Part shown: positions 23,114 through 34,975 of the stretch, piece after piece
Layout: each line of letters begins with the position of its first letter
How positions within the stretch are numbered: position 1 is the stretch's first letter
Source of the DNA: Manihot esculenta
Taxonomy: Eukaryota; Streptophyta; Magnoliopsida; Malpighiales; Euphorbiaceae
Length of the DNA: 64,000 bases
Direction: 5' to 3'
NCBI RefSeq assembly: GCF_001659605.2
Contig: NC_035170.2
Location: forward strand, 17,835,856 to 17,899,855
Made by a program: the position numbers and the translations under genes
Notes under the pieces: model-generated
Seen by the model: only the letters and a program-made list of their open reading frames with translations
Database searches by the model: none
Told to the model about the DNA's origin: nothing

Positions 23114-23747
23114 AGAGTTAGCTTGGACTAATTGGTGACAAGTTCACCCAACCCTTATGTGAATTGTCTGTGTTATGATGCATTTCATTGGAGTATAGTG
23201 TTAATATGTTTTATAGTTCTGCTCACTGGGCTTTTAGCTCACCCCTCTCCCTTTACCCCCAGGCTTGCAGGTACAGTATAGTGCGGGAGTCCGGATAGAG
23301 TAAAGAAGTCATGCTTATGTAATAGCTAGCAATGGACATGATCAAATCGTAATGTAATGTCTCAATCAGTATAGATATGTAATGAGATGATGTTTATGGA
23401 TGTTAGAGTGTGCTTGACCATAGATTGTTGTTATCCCTTTTAATACATGATCTTAGAGATCTTTATGATGTTTTTGTAAACCAACTCAGCATATGATATG
23501 TCACCCATTGGGGGCACTGATGAGATTCCACAGAGGGATCAATGTTATGATTATGTTATGGTGCATGCACAGGTTGCGTTGGCGTATGAATGGAAAGAAA
23601 AGTTTTAATTTTTATGTATGTTGTTGATCATGTATGGGATTAAGCAGGTTTTCAGGATGCATGTCAGGCTTGCTACGGGTCCCGGCGGCCTTAAGTCGAC
23701 CCGGATCCTAGTGCCGGTAGCGGTCCGATTTTCGGATCGTTACAGAA

Positions 23748-23760
23748 TGGTATCAGAGCC
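23748..23760 (+). other. primer-binding site (initiator tRNA-Met)
   Basis: TGGTATCAGAGCC, three bases after the 5' LTR. Complementary to the 3' end of plant initiator methionine tRNA, which primes minus-strand DNA synthesis. Confidence 0.95.
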
Positions 23761-24017
23761 TTAGGTTTATATGGTCGGACCTAGAGTGTCGGGCTCATAG
23801 GTGTTATAGAAGGTCAAGCACAATAGGAAGATCATGTCCACTAGGATAGGATGTGGAGTCCTGTCTTGTATGATAATGTGAAATGCCATGATAATATGCA
23901 TGTGCATTAATGATATGCTAGGATATGTGATGTATGTGATGCGGGTTCATGTGTACCCACATGAACCATATGATACTAATGTTTGCTTGTGACGTGTACT
24001 GTTTTTTAGAAAACAGG

Positions 24018-27000
24018 ATGAGGGGAACTCGTCGATCAGCAAGATTGACTGGAGTACCACCTGAGGATGAGGGCATGAGCGCCCGTCCTCCAGCATTGCC
24101 TAGGGCAATGTCTAGTAGGTCTAACCGCGATAGAGCAGCAAGAGACCCTAGAAGGTCTCTGGATCTGGGTAGGAGCAGATCAGTCAGAGGAACAGTTCAG
24201 GGAGGAGCGTCAGAGGACATGGGGGATGATATGGATGTAGAGCAGAGGAGGGATGGCAGTCTGGGAATTAGCATGTCAGAAGAGGGAATGGGAGAGTCCC
24301 AAGGAGGCACTCAGGCCTCGGGATTTGTTCAGGCACCCCACTACCCACACTTCTCGTAAAATCCCGGGTATTCGATGGGAGGTACATCGGATTACCCTAG
24401 CTTCACCCCTTATCCCACACAGATGCCATACCCACCATACTACCCACCATATTCGCAATACCCAATGTATCCACCCCCACCTTACTATCCAAATCCAGCA
24501 AACCCTACCTCAGAAAATGTTGCACCACCTCCACCACCTACAGAACCAGCAGCCCTAGTTACTCAACCTTCTAGACCTAGCTCAGCCAGTGGGAGCAAGG
24601 TCAGGATGACCGATTACATGAAACTGGGTGCTCCTCAGTATGGAAAAGGGGATGACCCATTTGTGTATCTTGAAAGGGTTAAAGTGATCACAGAGGAGAT
24701 TGGGGCTGATGACAGCAGAGCCATTCAGATGGCCGGGTTCACGCTTAAGTGCAAGAAGGCACGAGAGTGGTTCAAGAATTATGTGAACCTGAGAGTGGAC
24801 AGCATGACTTGGGAAGAGTTTGCGAACGAGTTTGCAGGATAGGCTTTTCCCGATAGTTCAAGAGAGCTGAAGATGATAGAGTTCGAGCAGTTGAGGCAGA
24901 CGGATGAAATGAGTGTAGAGGAGTACACCGACAGATTCTTGGAGCTGTTGCCTTTTGCTGGGCAGAGTCTGGATACAGATTCGAAGAGGTCAAGGAGGTA
25001 TGTCATGAAACTTCATTCCAGGTATTCCTCCTTGATTCAGTCCGTGGACAGGGAGAGCTTCCATGCCATAGTAGATATGGCCAGGAAAATGGAGGCCAGT
25101 GCCATCATTCAAGGGACAGTTAAGCAGACAGTGGCACAATCTTCTGGTTCAAAAACTCCGGGTGGGGGAAGGTTAGATCCCTCTACCTTGAGTGCAGCAG
25201 CTTCAGGCAGTAAGAGATGGGGTAAACCCAAGGGTAAGAAGAATAAGTTCTGGAACAAGGTTAAGTCTAGTCTGGGATTTGGGAGTGGCTCAAGCTCTGG
25301 TGCGGATAATGCAGTTTGTGCGAAGTGTGGTAGGCCACACAAGGGAGTATGTCGGTTTGGGACGAACGCCTGCTTCAGATGTGGTCAGGAGGGGCATATG
25401 GCTCGAGAATGTCCAAGAGCAGTCCCGATGGCTCAGTCCCAGCAGACAGCTTCAGGCAGTGTAGCGCAGCCAGCGGCTCCAGCCATGACTCAGGCCAGTG
25501 GCAGAGGTACAGGGGCAGCCTCTTCTTCAGCGGGTTTCCGAGGTGAAGGTCCATCAGCTCCAGCACGGATCTTTACAATGACACAGCAGGAGGTAGATGC
25601 ATCTAACACCGTGGTGGCAGGTAACTTAATTATTGGTTGTTCAGATGTGTATGCCTTGATGGACCCTGGTGCATCTCATTCTTTTATCACTCCGAGAGCC
25701 GTGGGGAGGTTGGGTCTAATGACTTCTGGGTTAGAGTGTCCTCTCTGGGTCAGTGGACCCAAGTGTGATCCATCAGTGGCAGAGTCAGTCTGCCAGTGTA
25801 GTCCTGTGTTTGTTGAGGGAAGATGCTTGTCCGCCGACCTAGTGGTTCTAGATTTGACAGATTTTGACGTCATTCTAGGGATGGACTGGTTATCTACCTA
25901 TGGTGCTACCTTGGACTGCAGGGACAAGGTAGTCGGGTTCAGAGGTCAGGATGGGTCTGAGGTTGTCTTCAGAGGAGACAGGAGGGGTACACCTAGAGGT
26001 CTGATATCAGCTCTTCAGGCTCGTAGGTTGTTCAGGAGGGGATGTCAGGGGTATTTGGCTCATGTGAGAGAGCTTAGCAGTCAGGTTAGAGAGTCCGCCT
26101 CGGTGCCAGTGGTTAGAGAGTTCTTAGATGTGTTCCCAGACGAGCTGCCAGGTTTACCACCTGCTAGGGAGATAGAGTTCGAGATAGAACTGATGCCTGG
26201 AACCCGACCGATCTCTATCCCTCCTTACAGGATGGCACCAGCAGAATTGAAAGAGTTGAAAGAGCAGTTACAGGAGCTGGTAGACAAGGGCTTCATCCGA
26301 CCGAGTACCTCACCCTGGGGTGCTCCAGTTTTGTTTGTAAGAAAGAAGGATGGATCCCTCAGACTTTGTATCGACTACAGGCAGTTGAACAAAGTCACTA
26401 CCAAGAACAAATACCCATTGCCAAGGATCGACGATCTATTCGACCAGCTAGCAGGAGCGGGTTGTTTCTCCAAAATAGATCTGAGGTCCGGGTATCATCA
26501 GTTGAGGATCAGGGAAGAGGACGTGCCAAAGACAGCTTTCAGGACCAGATATGGGCATTTTGAGTTCCTTGTGATGCCGTTCGGGTTAACCAACGCCCCT
26601 GCAGCATTCATGGATCTCATGAATAGGGTGTTTAGTCAATACCTGGATCATTTTGTTATTGTCTTCATAGATGATATCCTAGTGTATTCCAGGAATGCAG
26701 AAGAGCATGCCCATCATCTGAGGTTAGTTCTACAGACCTTGAGGGAACATGGCTTGTATGCCAAGTTCTCTAAGTGTGAGTTCTGGCTGAGGAGCATTTC
26801 GTTCTTGGGGCATGTAGTGTCAGAGAATGGGATAGAGGTGGACCCCAAGAAGACAGAAACTGTGGCTAACTGGCCTAGACCCACTTCAGTGACGGAAATC
26901 AGGAGTTTCTTGGGTTTGGCAGGTTACTACAGGAGGTTCGTTCAGGACTTCTCGAAAATAGCAGCTCCTCTGACCAGGCTAACCAGGAAGAATCAGAAGT

Positions 27001-28850
27001 TTCTGTGGACTGACCAGTGCGAAGAGAGTTTTGAAGAGCTTAAGAAGAGGTTGACTTCAGCACCAGTTTTAGCTCTGCCATCTAGTGATGAGGACTTTAC
27101 AGTCTTTTGTGATGCGTCTCGTGTGGGACTGGGTTGTGTACTGATGCAAAATGAGAGGGTGATTGCTTATGCTTCGAGGCAGCTAAAGAAGCATGAGTTG
27201 AATTACCCCACACATGACCTTGAGATGGCGGCAGTAATCTTTGCACTCAAGATGTGGAGGCACTACCTCTATGGGGTAAAATGTGAGATCTTTACAGATC
27301 ATAAGAGCCTGCAGTACATCTTGAGTCAAAGAGATTTGAACTTGAGACAGAGGAGATGCGTGGAGCTGCTGAGTGACTATGATTGCAAGATTCAGTATCA
27401 TCCGGGTAAGGCGAATGTAGTGGCAGACGCCCTAAGCCGGAAGTCACTAGGCAGTCTATCCCATATCACGGCAGAGAGGAGACCAGTGGTGAAGGAGTTT
27501 TATAAGCTCATTGATGAAGGTCTACAGTTGGAGTTGTCTGGTACAGGTGCCTTGGTTGCTCAGATGAAAGTGACACCCGTGTTTCTGGAGCAGGTGGCTC
27601 AAAAACAGCATGAGGACCCAGAGTTGGTGAAGATTGCCAGGACTGTTCAGTCAGGCAAGGACAGTGAGTTCAGATTCGACAATAAGGGGATCCTCCGCTA
27701 TGGGAGTCGATTGTGTGTACCAGATGACATAGGGCTAAAAGGAGACATTAGAGAGGCTCATAATGCAAGATACAACATTCACCCCGGGGCCACCAAGATG
27801 TATCAGGATCTAAAAAGGATTTATTGGTGGCCAGCTATGAAGAGAGAAGTGGCACAGTTTGTGTCAGCCTGCGAAGTGTGTCAGAGGGTGAAGCTGGAAC
27901 ATCAGAAGCCGGCTGGAATGCTTAACCCGCTACCTATTCCAGAGTGGAAATAGGAGAATATAGCTATGGACTTCGTAGTGGGGTTACCGGCGACGTCCAA
28001 CAGATTGGACTCCATATGGGTGATTGTGGACAGACTCACCAAATCTACTCACTTCATCCCTGTCAGGAGTGGCTATTCTGTGGACAAGTTGGCGCAGGTG
28101 TATGTTGATTAAATAGTCAGACTGCATGGGGTTCCTGTTTCTATTGTGTCAGATAGAGGACCCCAGCTCACCTCCAGGTTTTGGCAGAGTCTGCAGGATG
28201 CCATGGGTACTAGATTGGATTTCAGCACTGGGATGGCTCCATATGAAGCTTTATATGGAAGGAAGTGCAGGTCACCTATTTGCTGGGAAGAAGTTGGAGA
28301 AAAGGCCTTGGCAGGGCCTGAGCTAGTAGAGATCACCAGCAGGGTGGTACCCTTAATCAGAGAAAGAATCAAGACTACTGCAAGCAGACAGAAGAGTTAT
28401 GCAGACATCCGCAGAAGACTAGTAGAGTTTCAGGAGGGGGATCTGGTATTGCTCAAGGTGTCTCCAATGAAAGGAGTGGTTCGGTTCGGGAAGAAAGGTA
28501 AGCTGGCTCCGCGGTACATCGGACCCTTTGAAGTCTTGCAAAAGATTGGGAATGTATCGTACAAGCTGGATTTACCTGCTTCAATGGAGAGAATCCATCC
28601 GGTTTTCCATGTTTCTATGTTGAGAAAGTTCGTGTCAGATCCGGGCAAGGTTCTTAGTGAGCCTGATGTGGAGATCCAAGAGGATCTCACCTATGTTGAG
28701 CAGCCGGTACGGATTTTGGACACTCAAATCAGGAAGCTGAGAAACAAGGAAATCCCGATGGCGAAAGTCCTTTGGAAACACCACAATCTGGAAGAATGCA
28801 CTTGGGAGACACGGGAGTCTATGCTCCGGCAATATCCTCATCTCTTTTAA
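24018..28850 (+). pseudogene. gag-pol polyprotein of the gypsy chromovirus, broken
   Basis: One reading frame of about 1610 codons from ATG 24018 (MRGTRRSARL). Gag has a Pro-rich spacer and a conserved capsid-like domain (about 24,600-25,110). A zinc knuckle [14 protein letters not shown] lies at 25371-25412, after a [12 protein letters not shown] stretch. The protease site DPGASHSF is at 25662, RT FIDD at 26664-26675 and RNase H FCDAS near 27,108. The integrase zinc-binding region is at about 27,755-27,890, followed by the first catalytic aspartates, then a C-terminal chromodomain-like tail (about 28,680-28,847). Four in-frame stops break it: TAA 24357, TAG 24840, TAG 27951 and TAA 28110. 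At 24840 the sister copy near 57.8 kb has Trp. About 50 codons of the integrase core, including the third catalytic acid, are missing at about 28,229. The frame is otherwise open, so decay is recent. Confidence 0.93.
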
Positions 28851-28930
28851 GGTTGGTCCCTATGTGTTTTATGTGTATGTTGTGATGACTCTATGCATGT
28901 GCTAGTTGAGGAACATTCGGGGACGAATGT

Positions 28931-28947
28931 TCTTAAGGGGGGGAGAA
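28931..28947 (+). other. polypurine tract
   Basis: CTTAAGGGGGGGAGAA directly before the 3' LTR, the plus-strand primer site. It is preserved in the minus-strand relatives at about 52,351 and 63,975. Confidence 0.95.
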
Positions 28948-31244
28948 TGTAATACCCGGCTAGACTCCGGTATCGGAATTCCTACCGTCCGGTGGAATCT
29001 CGGATGTCGGAAGCCTCTAGTAGGGTAAAACCATGTTTTTATAAAATGTTTTAATGTGTTTTATGTTTTAAGCATGAAAGAAAATGAGTTTTTGCATGAA
29101 AATAGCATTGGAGGAAAACTCAGGTTCGGCCGCCGAACCTCAAGTTCGGCCGCCGAAAATGCATGCGTTGCGGGTGTGCTTTAGGCCCCCGAAAGCATAA
29201 GTGAGGGAAGTCCAGGTTCGGCCGCCGAACCTCAAGTTCGGTCGCCGAACATGGCATGCATGCAGAGGCACATTCGGCCCCCGAACGTGGTCTGGCCAGC
29301 CACTATAAAAGGGTCCCTTAGCCGAAAACGGGCGAGCTTTTTCCCCATTTTCGGCCAAGGTGAGTCTCCGCCGCCCCTCACCCATCTTGGGCGTCTTTCC
29401 TCTAGATCTTTCAAGATTTTCATTTGTTTTAACTTTATTTTGAAGATTTGAGCATTTGAGCAAAGTTTTGGAGCTTGGAGGTTCAAGAACTCAAGCTCTC
29501 CCAACTTCGAGTTTAGGTCGTCTCTCTATCGATCTTCAAGAGGTAAGAGCCGATCTTAAGCTCATTGCATGTTTAAAGTAAGTTTTAAGTAGATCTATGG
29601 GGTAGAATGCATGTTTAGGTTATGGTTATGTTTATGGGTATAAATATATATTCATGAACAATGTGGATGCTTGATGTGTTGTAGATGGGGTTTATGATGG
29701 TTTGAAGCCCCTAGGGACATGTATGCTTGTGTTTGTGTGTTGTAGAATAGGTTTGATGCATGTTGGAAAGGTTTGGAGGCGAAATGTGCAAAGGGAGCCA
29801 AGTTTCTGCCCTTTGGCAGAAACCAGGTTCGGCAGCCGAAGGACTTTCGACCGCCGAACATGGCTGGGGAGGCAGCCTTTCGGCTGCCGAAGCTTGCCCC
29901 TGAAAGGAGACTTTCGTCTCTGTCTGGCAGTTTCGGCCGCCGAAGGTGCCGCCGAACATGCATGAGTTTCGTCTCTGTCTGGGAGTTTCGGCCGCCGAAG
30001 GTGCCGCCGAACCTGCCTAACTTTCGGCTCTGGAGGGACTTTCGGCCGCCGAACCTGCTGCCGAAAGTGGCCTGTCCAGGCCTCCTTTGCATGTTTTTCT
30101 ATGGTTGTTTCATGATGTTTTAGGGGGTTTTTGGGGAGTAGTTTATAGTTATGTTCAGCTATGTTTGGTCCCTCATTTGAGTCCACCTGTGTAGGTTCGG
30201 ACCCGAGGAACCGAGGACCCCAGCAGTGAGTTCAGCTGCTTCGGTGTTGTCAGAGTCTGCCAGAGGTGAGTGGAACCAAACTTAATCTTTTAAATTGAGA
30301 AATTAAATGTTTTATCATGTTTCATGCATCATGATTATGCAATAGGGTGATTGCATTAGTTTTCACGAATATGCCGCATTGCATCGATTGTTGTTGATGT
30401 GGGTGAATGTTGGATGACCCAATTAGTCCATGACAGGAAGACCAGGACCCCATTCTACGGCCTGGCACAGAGTAAGGAAAGACCAGGACCCCATTCTACG
30501 GCCTGGCACGGTTATGGGACTCGAAGACCAGGAGCCCAGAGGAGGCCCTGGGACAATGGTAAGTAATGTATGTTATGACAGGAAGACCAGGACCCCATGC
30601 TACGGCCTGGCACAGAGTTAGCTTGGACTAATTGGTGACAAGTTCACCCAACCCTTATGTGAATTGTCTGTGTTATGATGCATTTCATTGGAGCATAGTG
30701 TTAATATGTTTTATAGTTCTGCTCACTGGGCTTTTAGCTTACCCCTCTCCCTTTACCCCCAGGCTTGCAGGTACAGTATAGTGCGGGAGTCCGGATAGAG
30801 TAAAGAAGTCATGCTTATGTAATAGCTAGCAATGGACATGATCAAATCGTAATGTAATGTCTCAATCAGTATAGATATGTAATGAGATGATGTTTATGGA
30901 TGTTAGAGTGTGCTTGACCATAGATTGTTGTTATCCCTTTTAATACATGATCTTAGAGATCTTTATAATGTTTTTGTAAACCAACTCAGCATATGATATG
31001 TCACCCATTGGGGGCACTGATGAGATTCCACAGAGGGATCAATGTTATGATTATGTTATGGTGCATGCACAGGTTGAGTTGGCGTATGAATGGAAAGAAA
31101 AGTTTTAATTTTTATGTATGTTGTTGATCATGTATGGGATTAAGCAGGTTTTCAGGATGCATGTCAGGCTTGCTACGGGTCCCGGCGGCCTTAAGTCGAC
31201 CCGGATCCTAGCGCCGGTAGCGGTCCGATTTTCGGGTCGTTACA
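28948..31244 (+). repeat. 3' LTR of the full-length gypsy element
   Basis: Same length as the 5' LTR (2297 bp) and about 98.7% identical by eye. The differences are mainly C/T or G/A and several fall in the CG-rich palindromes. TATA at 29304. Ends GGGTCGTTACA at 31244, followed by the TTTTT duplication. Confidence 0.95.
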
Positions 31245-31458
31245 TTTTTACCTTTTCCTCATAAGCAAAATGACTTTTTTTTTATTATTATTAAAAGGAA
31301 GCAGAAAGACTAGTCCTTAACTAGAGGTATTAAATTCGAACCCTAATTATGCAACTATGAAATTTGGAAGTGAGCGTTTTGTATTCTTAATGGGTCTACC
31401 TAATGCAAATTTGAATTAATCAGACAGTAGTTTATGAGTTGAGTCAAAAGAATGTAAT

Positions 31459-32068
31459 TGTTGAATATGGACGCAAAGGGAATCCAAAAGAAGGACTAAA
31501 CAAGTAAAGACATTTGGCAACGTGAAATTCTCCACTAACTCAATCAATTAATAATAAATTTTGTCAATGAAGGTAGCTCGATTAATCTTCCAGTACCTTT
31601 AAAGTATAGAGAATAAGTGAAGTCTAGTGTTCAAGTCTCCCTATCTACCTCTTCTTGAAATAGTCACCTTTATGATAAGAAAAAAGAAAGCTACCTCCCA
31701 TTGTGTAGTCCCTCAGTTATATTCGGCATTTGTGTCTCCTCCATATACAAAATAATTTATAACAAATTTTAACGCTCCAATAGTTGTTTATTCTTTACTT
31801 TATATCTAATTTCCAAGCAATTAAAAAGATTTTCTAATGTCTTGTATCTATTTAAGCAATTAAATTTCAATTCTATATAAATAAGCGTCATTTAATTTGT
31901 TTTGTATTACGGTTGTAAATGGTAGATAGCGTGCTTTTATTGTTTTAGTTACTGAGACTATAAATATTGGATGGCTAGTTGCATTGAGACTACTAATTCA
32001 TTTTTTGAGTTTAATAAAGCTTGAGTTTTTCTTCCTCTCATTTTGGATCCTTCTTCACGCTTTCTACA
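31459..32068 (+). repeat. candidate 5' LTR of Ty1/copia element 1
   Basis: The right end is firm: CTTTCTACA at 32068 is directly followed by a primer-binding-like TAGTATCAGAGC. The left end (TGTTGAATATGG at 31459) is a guess from the TG start. CTATAAATATT near 31,958 could be the TATA box. The 3' LTR is missing, so the boundaries cannot be checked by pairing. A SINE-like insert sits inside. Confidence 0.5.
31568..31690 (+). mobile_element. tRNA-derived SINE-like sequence
   Basis: A-box-like GGTAGCTCGATTAAT (31572) and B-box-like GTGTTCAAGTCTCC (31627-31640) are about 53 bp apart, the order of an internal pol III promoter. They are followed by an AGTCACCTTTATGATAAG tail that ends in A-rich sequence. 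No clear target duplication was identified. Confidence 0.5.
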
Positions 32069-32080
32069 TAGTATCAGAGC
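32069..32080 (+). other. primer-binding site of copia element 1
   Basis: TAGTATCAGAGC, one base from the initiator tRNA-Met complement TGGTATCAGAGC, at the LTR end. Confidence 0.7.
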
Positions 32081-32171
32081 TAGATTAGAGTTTGCTTGAT
32101 GGTTACTAGATCTGATCTTCTTCAATCGCCGGCAAATCATTCCTAAACAAAGTGTCTAAAGCAAGAAAAAA

Positions 32172-32419
32172 ATGGCAGAATCTTCGTCTCAAACAAGTAT
32201 GAGCAGCAACAACGATCATATTGCCCGAGAAGAGTTGATGGATGGGGATCCAATGAAGTTGCACAGCTCTAATCATACAGGTATGATTTTGGTCTCTACA
32301 TGTTTGGTTAGAACAAACTATCGATCCTAGTCAAAATTCATGAGGATCGCTTTAAGAGCTAAACATAAGTTAGGGTTTATATATGGTACGGTGAAAGTGC
32401 CAGAAGTAGATTCTGAAAG
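32172..32419 (+). pseudogene. Ty1/copia element 1, start of gag
   Basis: ATG at 32172 opens a gag-like frame. The stretch around 32,250-32,390 reads like the plant copia gag N-terminus: DPMKLHSSNHTGMILVS, then NYRS.S..MRIAL.AK.KLGFI.G. An in-frame stop replaces the usual tryptophan near 32,328. The frame is cut at 32419 by the solo LTR and resumes at 34976. Confidence 0.75.
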
Positions 32420-34970
32420 TGTAACGACCCAGAAACCGATACCCTACCGTAACGGCCCGAACCGCCACCGGCGCTAGGATCCAGATCGGCTTAAGGCCGC
32501 CGGGACCCGTAGCAAGCCAAACATACCTCCTATCACCTGGTCAAATCCCATACATGATCAAAACTTTAACATAAAAACTCAAACATCTGATGTACAAACC
32601 GAACCTGACCTGTATGCGACATAACTGAAAACATAAAAGGACCCCCCCTATTAGAGCCCTCATCAAAACTCTAGCTGGGTCTACATAACATACATCAAGC
32701 CGGAGTCACATCCAAAGAACCAAACCTAACCTGTGCATGCATCAAACCACAACATAAGACCTCCACTAGGGTCCTCATCCATTACCATAGCGTGGTAAAC
32801 AACACATGCCACAAGATTAGTTCAAACATAACTCAACATCTAGCATAACATACATCATGTATTAAACAGGGACTAACCAAGTCTCAGGGCCAAGCACAGT
32901 ACTAAACCATAAACATAACTCCACTTAAATTTACATTACATTTTCTTGCAAATCATTATATCAATTTATAATACATGTCCACACTAAAAGTACTAAGCTA
33001 ATACTATTACATAAGCAAAACCTTTACTCTTGAGACTTCCCGATCAACCTCAAACCTGCAACACTGGGGTTAGGGGAGAGGGGTGAGCTAAAAAGCCCAG
33101 TGAGTAGAAACAAAGAAAACAGTTCATTAATTACATGCTTTCATGAAATGCGTCACAGCACAAACAAATCATATCACAGATTGGACCTAACCCCAAAACA
33201 TCCCTTCCAGTCTCAGTATGCCCGGCCCGGTCGGGTCTCACAACCTTCGTATGCCTGGCCCGGCCAGGTCTTACAACAACTGTATATGTATGCCTGGCCT
33301 GGCCAGGTCTCACAACATCTCTAGGGCTAGTGGGGTCGTCCTTGGTCCAATCTCCATCAACAGTAAATAATGCCATGCTTCATATTCGTGTAACTAGTGC
33401 AATCAACCTATTACATATAAACATGATGCATGAGCATGCTTTAAGCATTTGATTTCATAAAATAAAGATTAAGTTTAGTTCTACTCACCTCTGGCAGACG
33501 CTGGACCGACTCTGCAACTGCTAACACTGATGGCCTCCTCGATCCCTCGGGTCCGATCCTACACAGGTGGACTCGAATGAGGTGCCAACACACTCTAAAC
33601 AACTCATAAACAACTCCCCAAAAACCCTCTAAAACATCACTTAAACATGCATAGAAAACAACCTTGAAAAGGCTGGACAGGGCACTTTCGGCGGCACCTT
33701 CGGCGGCCGAACCCTCTCTCCAGAGACGAAACTCGGGCACCTTCGGCGGCACCTTCGGCGGCCGAAAGTCCCACTCCAGAGACGAAAGTCAGGCACTTTC
33801 GGCAGCCGAATCCTTCCTTCGGCGGCCGAAAGTCTGCTTTCAAGCCAAAATTCAGCTTTCGGGGGCAAGGCTAGGCGGCCAATCCATGCATACAAAGGCA
33901 GGTTCGGCGGCCGAAACCACCTTCGGCGGCCGAACCTGAGTTCTTCCCAGAAGGGCAGAACTCAGCTTCTCATGCATTCAAGCCTCCCAAACCTTCCAAA
34001 CACCCCAAAACAAGCACCCAACCTTACCAAAACATGCATAAACCCTTAACCATGCACAAAGGAGTTTAAACAAGCTTAAACTCCAACAAAGAACATCAAA
34101 AAGCATACTTAAATGGCTTATGACCCACATAAACCAAAACCAACAAAACTATCCAAAATCTCACTTGCTCTTTCCCACTCATGCATACACTCTCCCACAT
34201 GCATAACCTAGCCTAAACATTCAACATAGCATCATATAAACATACGTGAGCATCACATAACATACATTGGGCATAAAACCCACATAACTCCTAACATGCA
34301 TATCTACCCATACTCTACCATTAAAACCTTCATAAAACTTCAAAAGACACTAGAAAAGCAAAGATCTACACTTACCTCTTGAAGATCGAGGGTTGCGTGA
34401 TCTCTAACTTGGAGGTGTGGAGAATCCAAGCCCCAAAAGCTCCAAGCTCCCAAAACTTCGATCTAAGCTTTAAAACTTCAAAACAGCCATGGAACTCATG
34501 AAAACATGAAGGAGATGAAGAAAAACATGAAAACGGCCAAGGGAGGCAAAAACTCACCTGAGCTCGAGAAAGGGGAGAAAACTCGCCCATTTCCGATCTG
34601 AGGGCCCTTTATAGGTGGCCTGGTCAGAGACCTTCGGCAGCCTAACGTGCCCCCTAAACTCATGCATGTTCGGCAGCCGAACCTTGGCTCATTTAAACAA
34701 AGCTTTCGGAGGCCAAAGGCGCTCCCGAAGCCTTTCCATGTTCGGCGGCCGAACTTCACTTTCGGCGGCCGAACCTGGCAAACGCCTCCTTGGTCTTTTC
34801 TTTTCAAAACTCAATTCATTTCCCTTTAAAACCATGAAATCAGTAAAAACATTTTAGAAAACACATTTTACCCCTCTAGAAACCTCTGGCATCTTCAAAA
34901 ATTCCAGATTCCAACGGAGATTCCTCCGGAAGGTAGGGATTCCGATGCCGAAATCTAGCCGGGTATTACA
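32420..34970 (-). mobile_element. solo LTR of the palindrome gypsy family (minus orientation)
   Basis: A 2551-bp LTR reading TGTAATACCCGGCTAG to CGTTACA on the minus strand, flanked by a perfect GAAAG duplication (32415-32419 and 34971-34975). It lies inside copia gag and has no interior. Palindrome blocks are at about 33,690-33,935 and 34,670-34,770. The minisatellite unit here is a TGCCTGGCCCGGCCAGGTC type (33,220-33,320). It is longer than the other LTRs and diverged, so it is an older subfamily member. Confidence 0.93.
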
Positions 34971-34975
34971 GAAAG

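Larger units (their letters stand above)
21448..23744 (+). repeat. 5' LTR of the full-length gypsy element
   Basis: Starts TGTAATACCCGGCTAG and ends GGATCGTTACA. In order it contains a block of near-palindromes TTCGGC-N-GCCGAA (21625-21785), a TATA box (21804), a long leader with conserved splice-like sites, a second palindrome block (about 22,326-22,572), a minisatellite (about 22,931-23,113) and a conserved TGCTCACTGGGCTTTTAGCT stretch ahead of a pyrimidine tract. Frames on both strands in the palindrome blocks (FGGRT-like repeats) are not genes. Confidence 0.95.
21448..31244 (+). mobile_element. full-length Ty3/gypsy chromovirus (Tekay/Del-like), young but defective
   Basis: A 9797-bp element with two LTRs of identical length (2297 bp), TG...CA ends and 5-bp target duplication TTTTT (21443-21447 and 31245-31249). 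The primer-binding site matches initiator tRNA-Met (TGGTATCAGAGCC). The gag-PR-RT-RNase H-IN-chromodomain order and the AAGGGGGGGAGA polypurine tract place it with chromoviruses. By eye the two LTRs differ at about 31 positions (about 1.3%), mostly transitions, so insertion was recent in evolutionary terms. Its polyprotein is broken, so it is not autonomous. Confidence 0.95.

Noticed and set aside
25662..25673. Protease site reads DPGA rather than the classic DS/TGA, considered as an inactivating change.
   Set aside because: The related copy on the minus strand keeps the same CCT codon, and DPGA is common in this plant gypsy lineage, so it is probably normal.
31300..31345. A minus-strand GGGTTCGAATTTAATACC resembling a tRNA B box.
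   Set aside because: No A box or cloverleaf partner at a suitable distance was seen.
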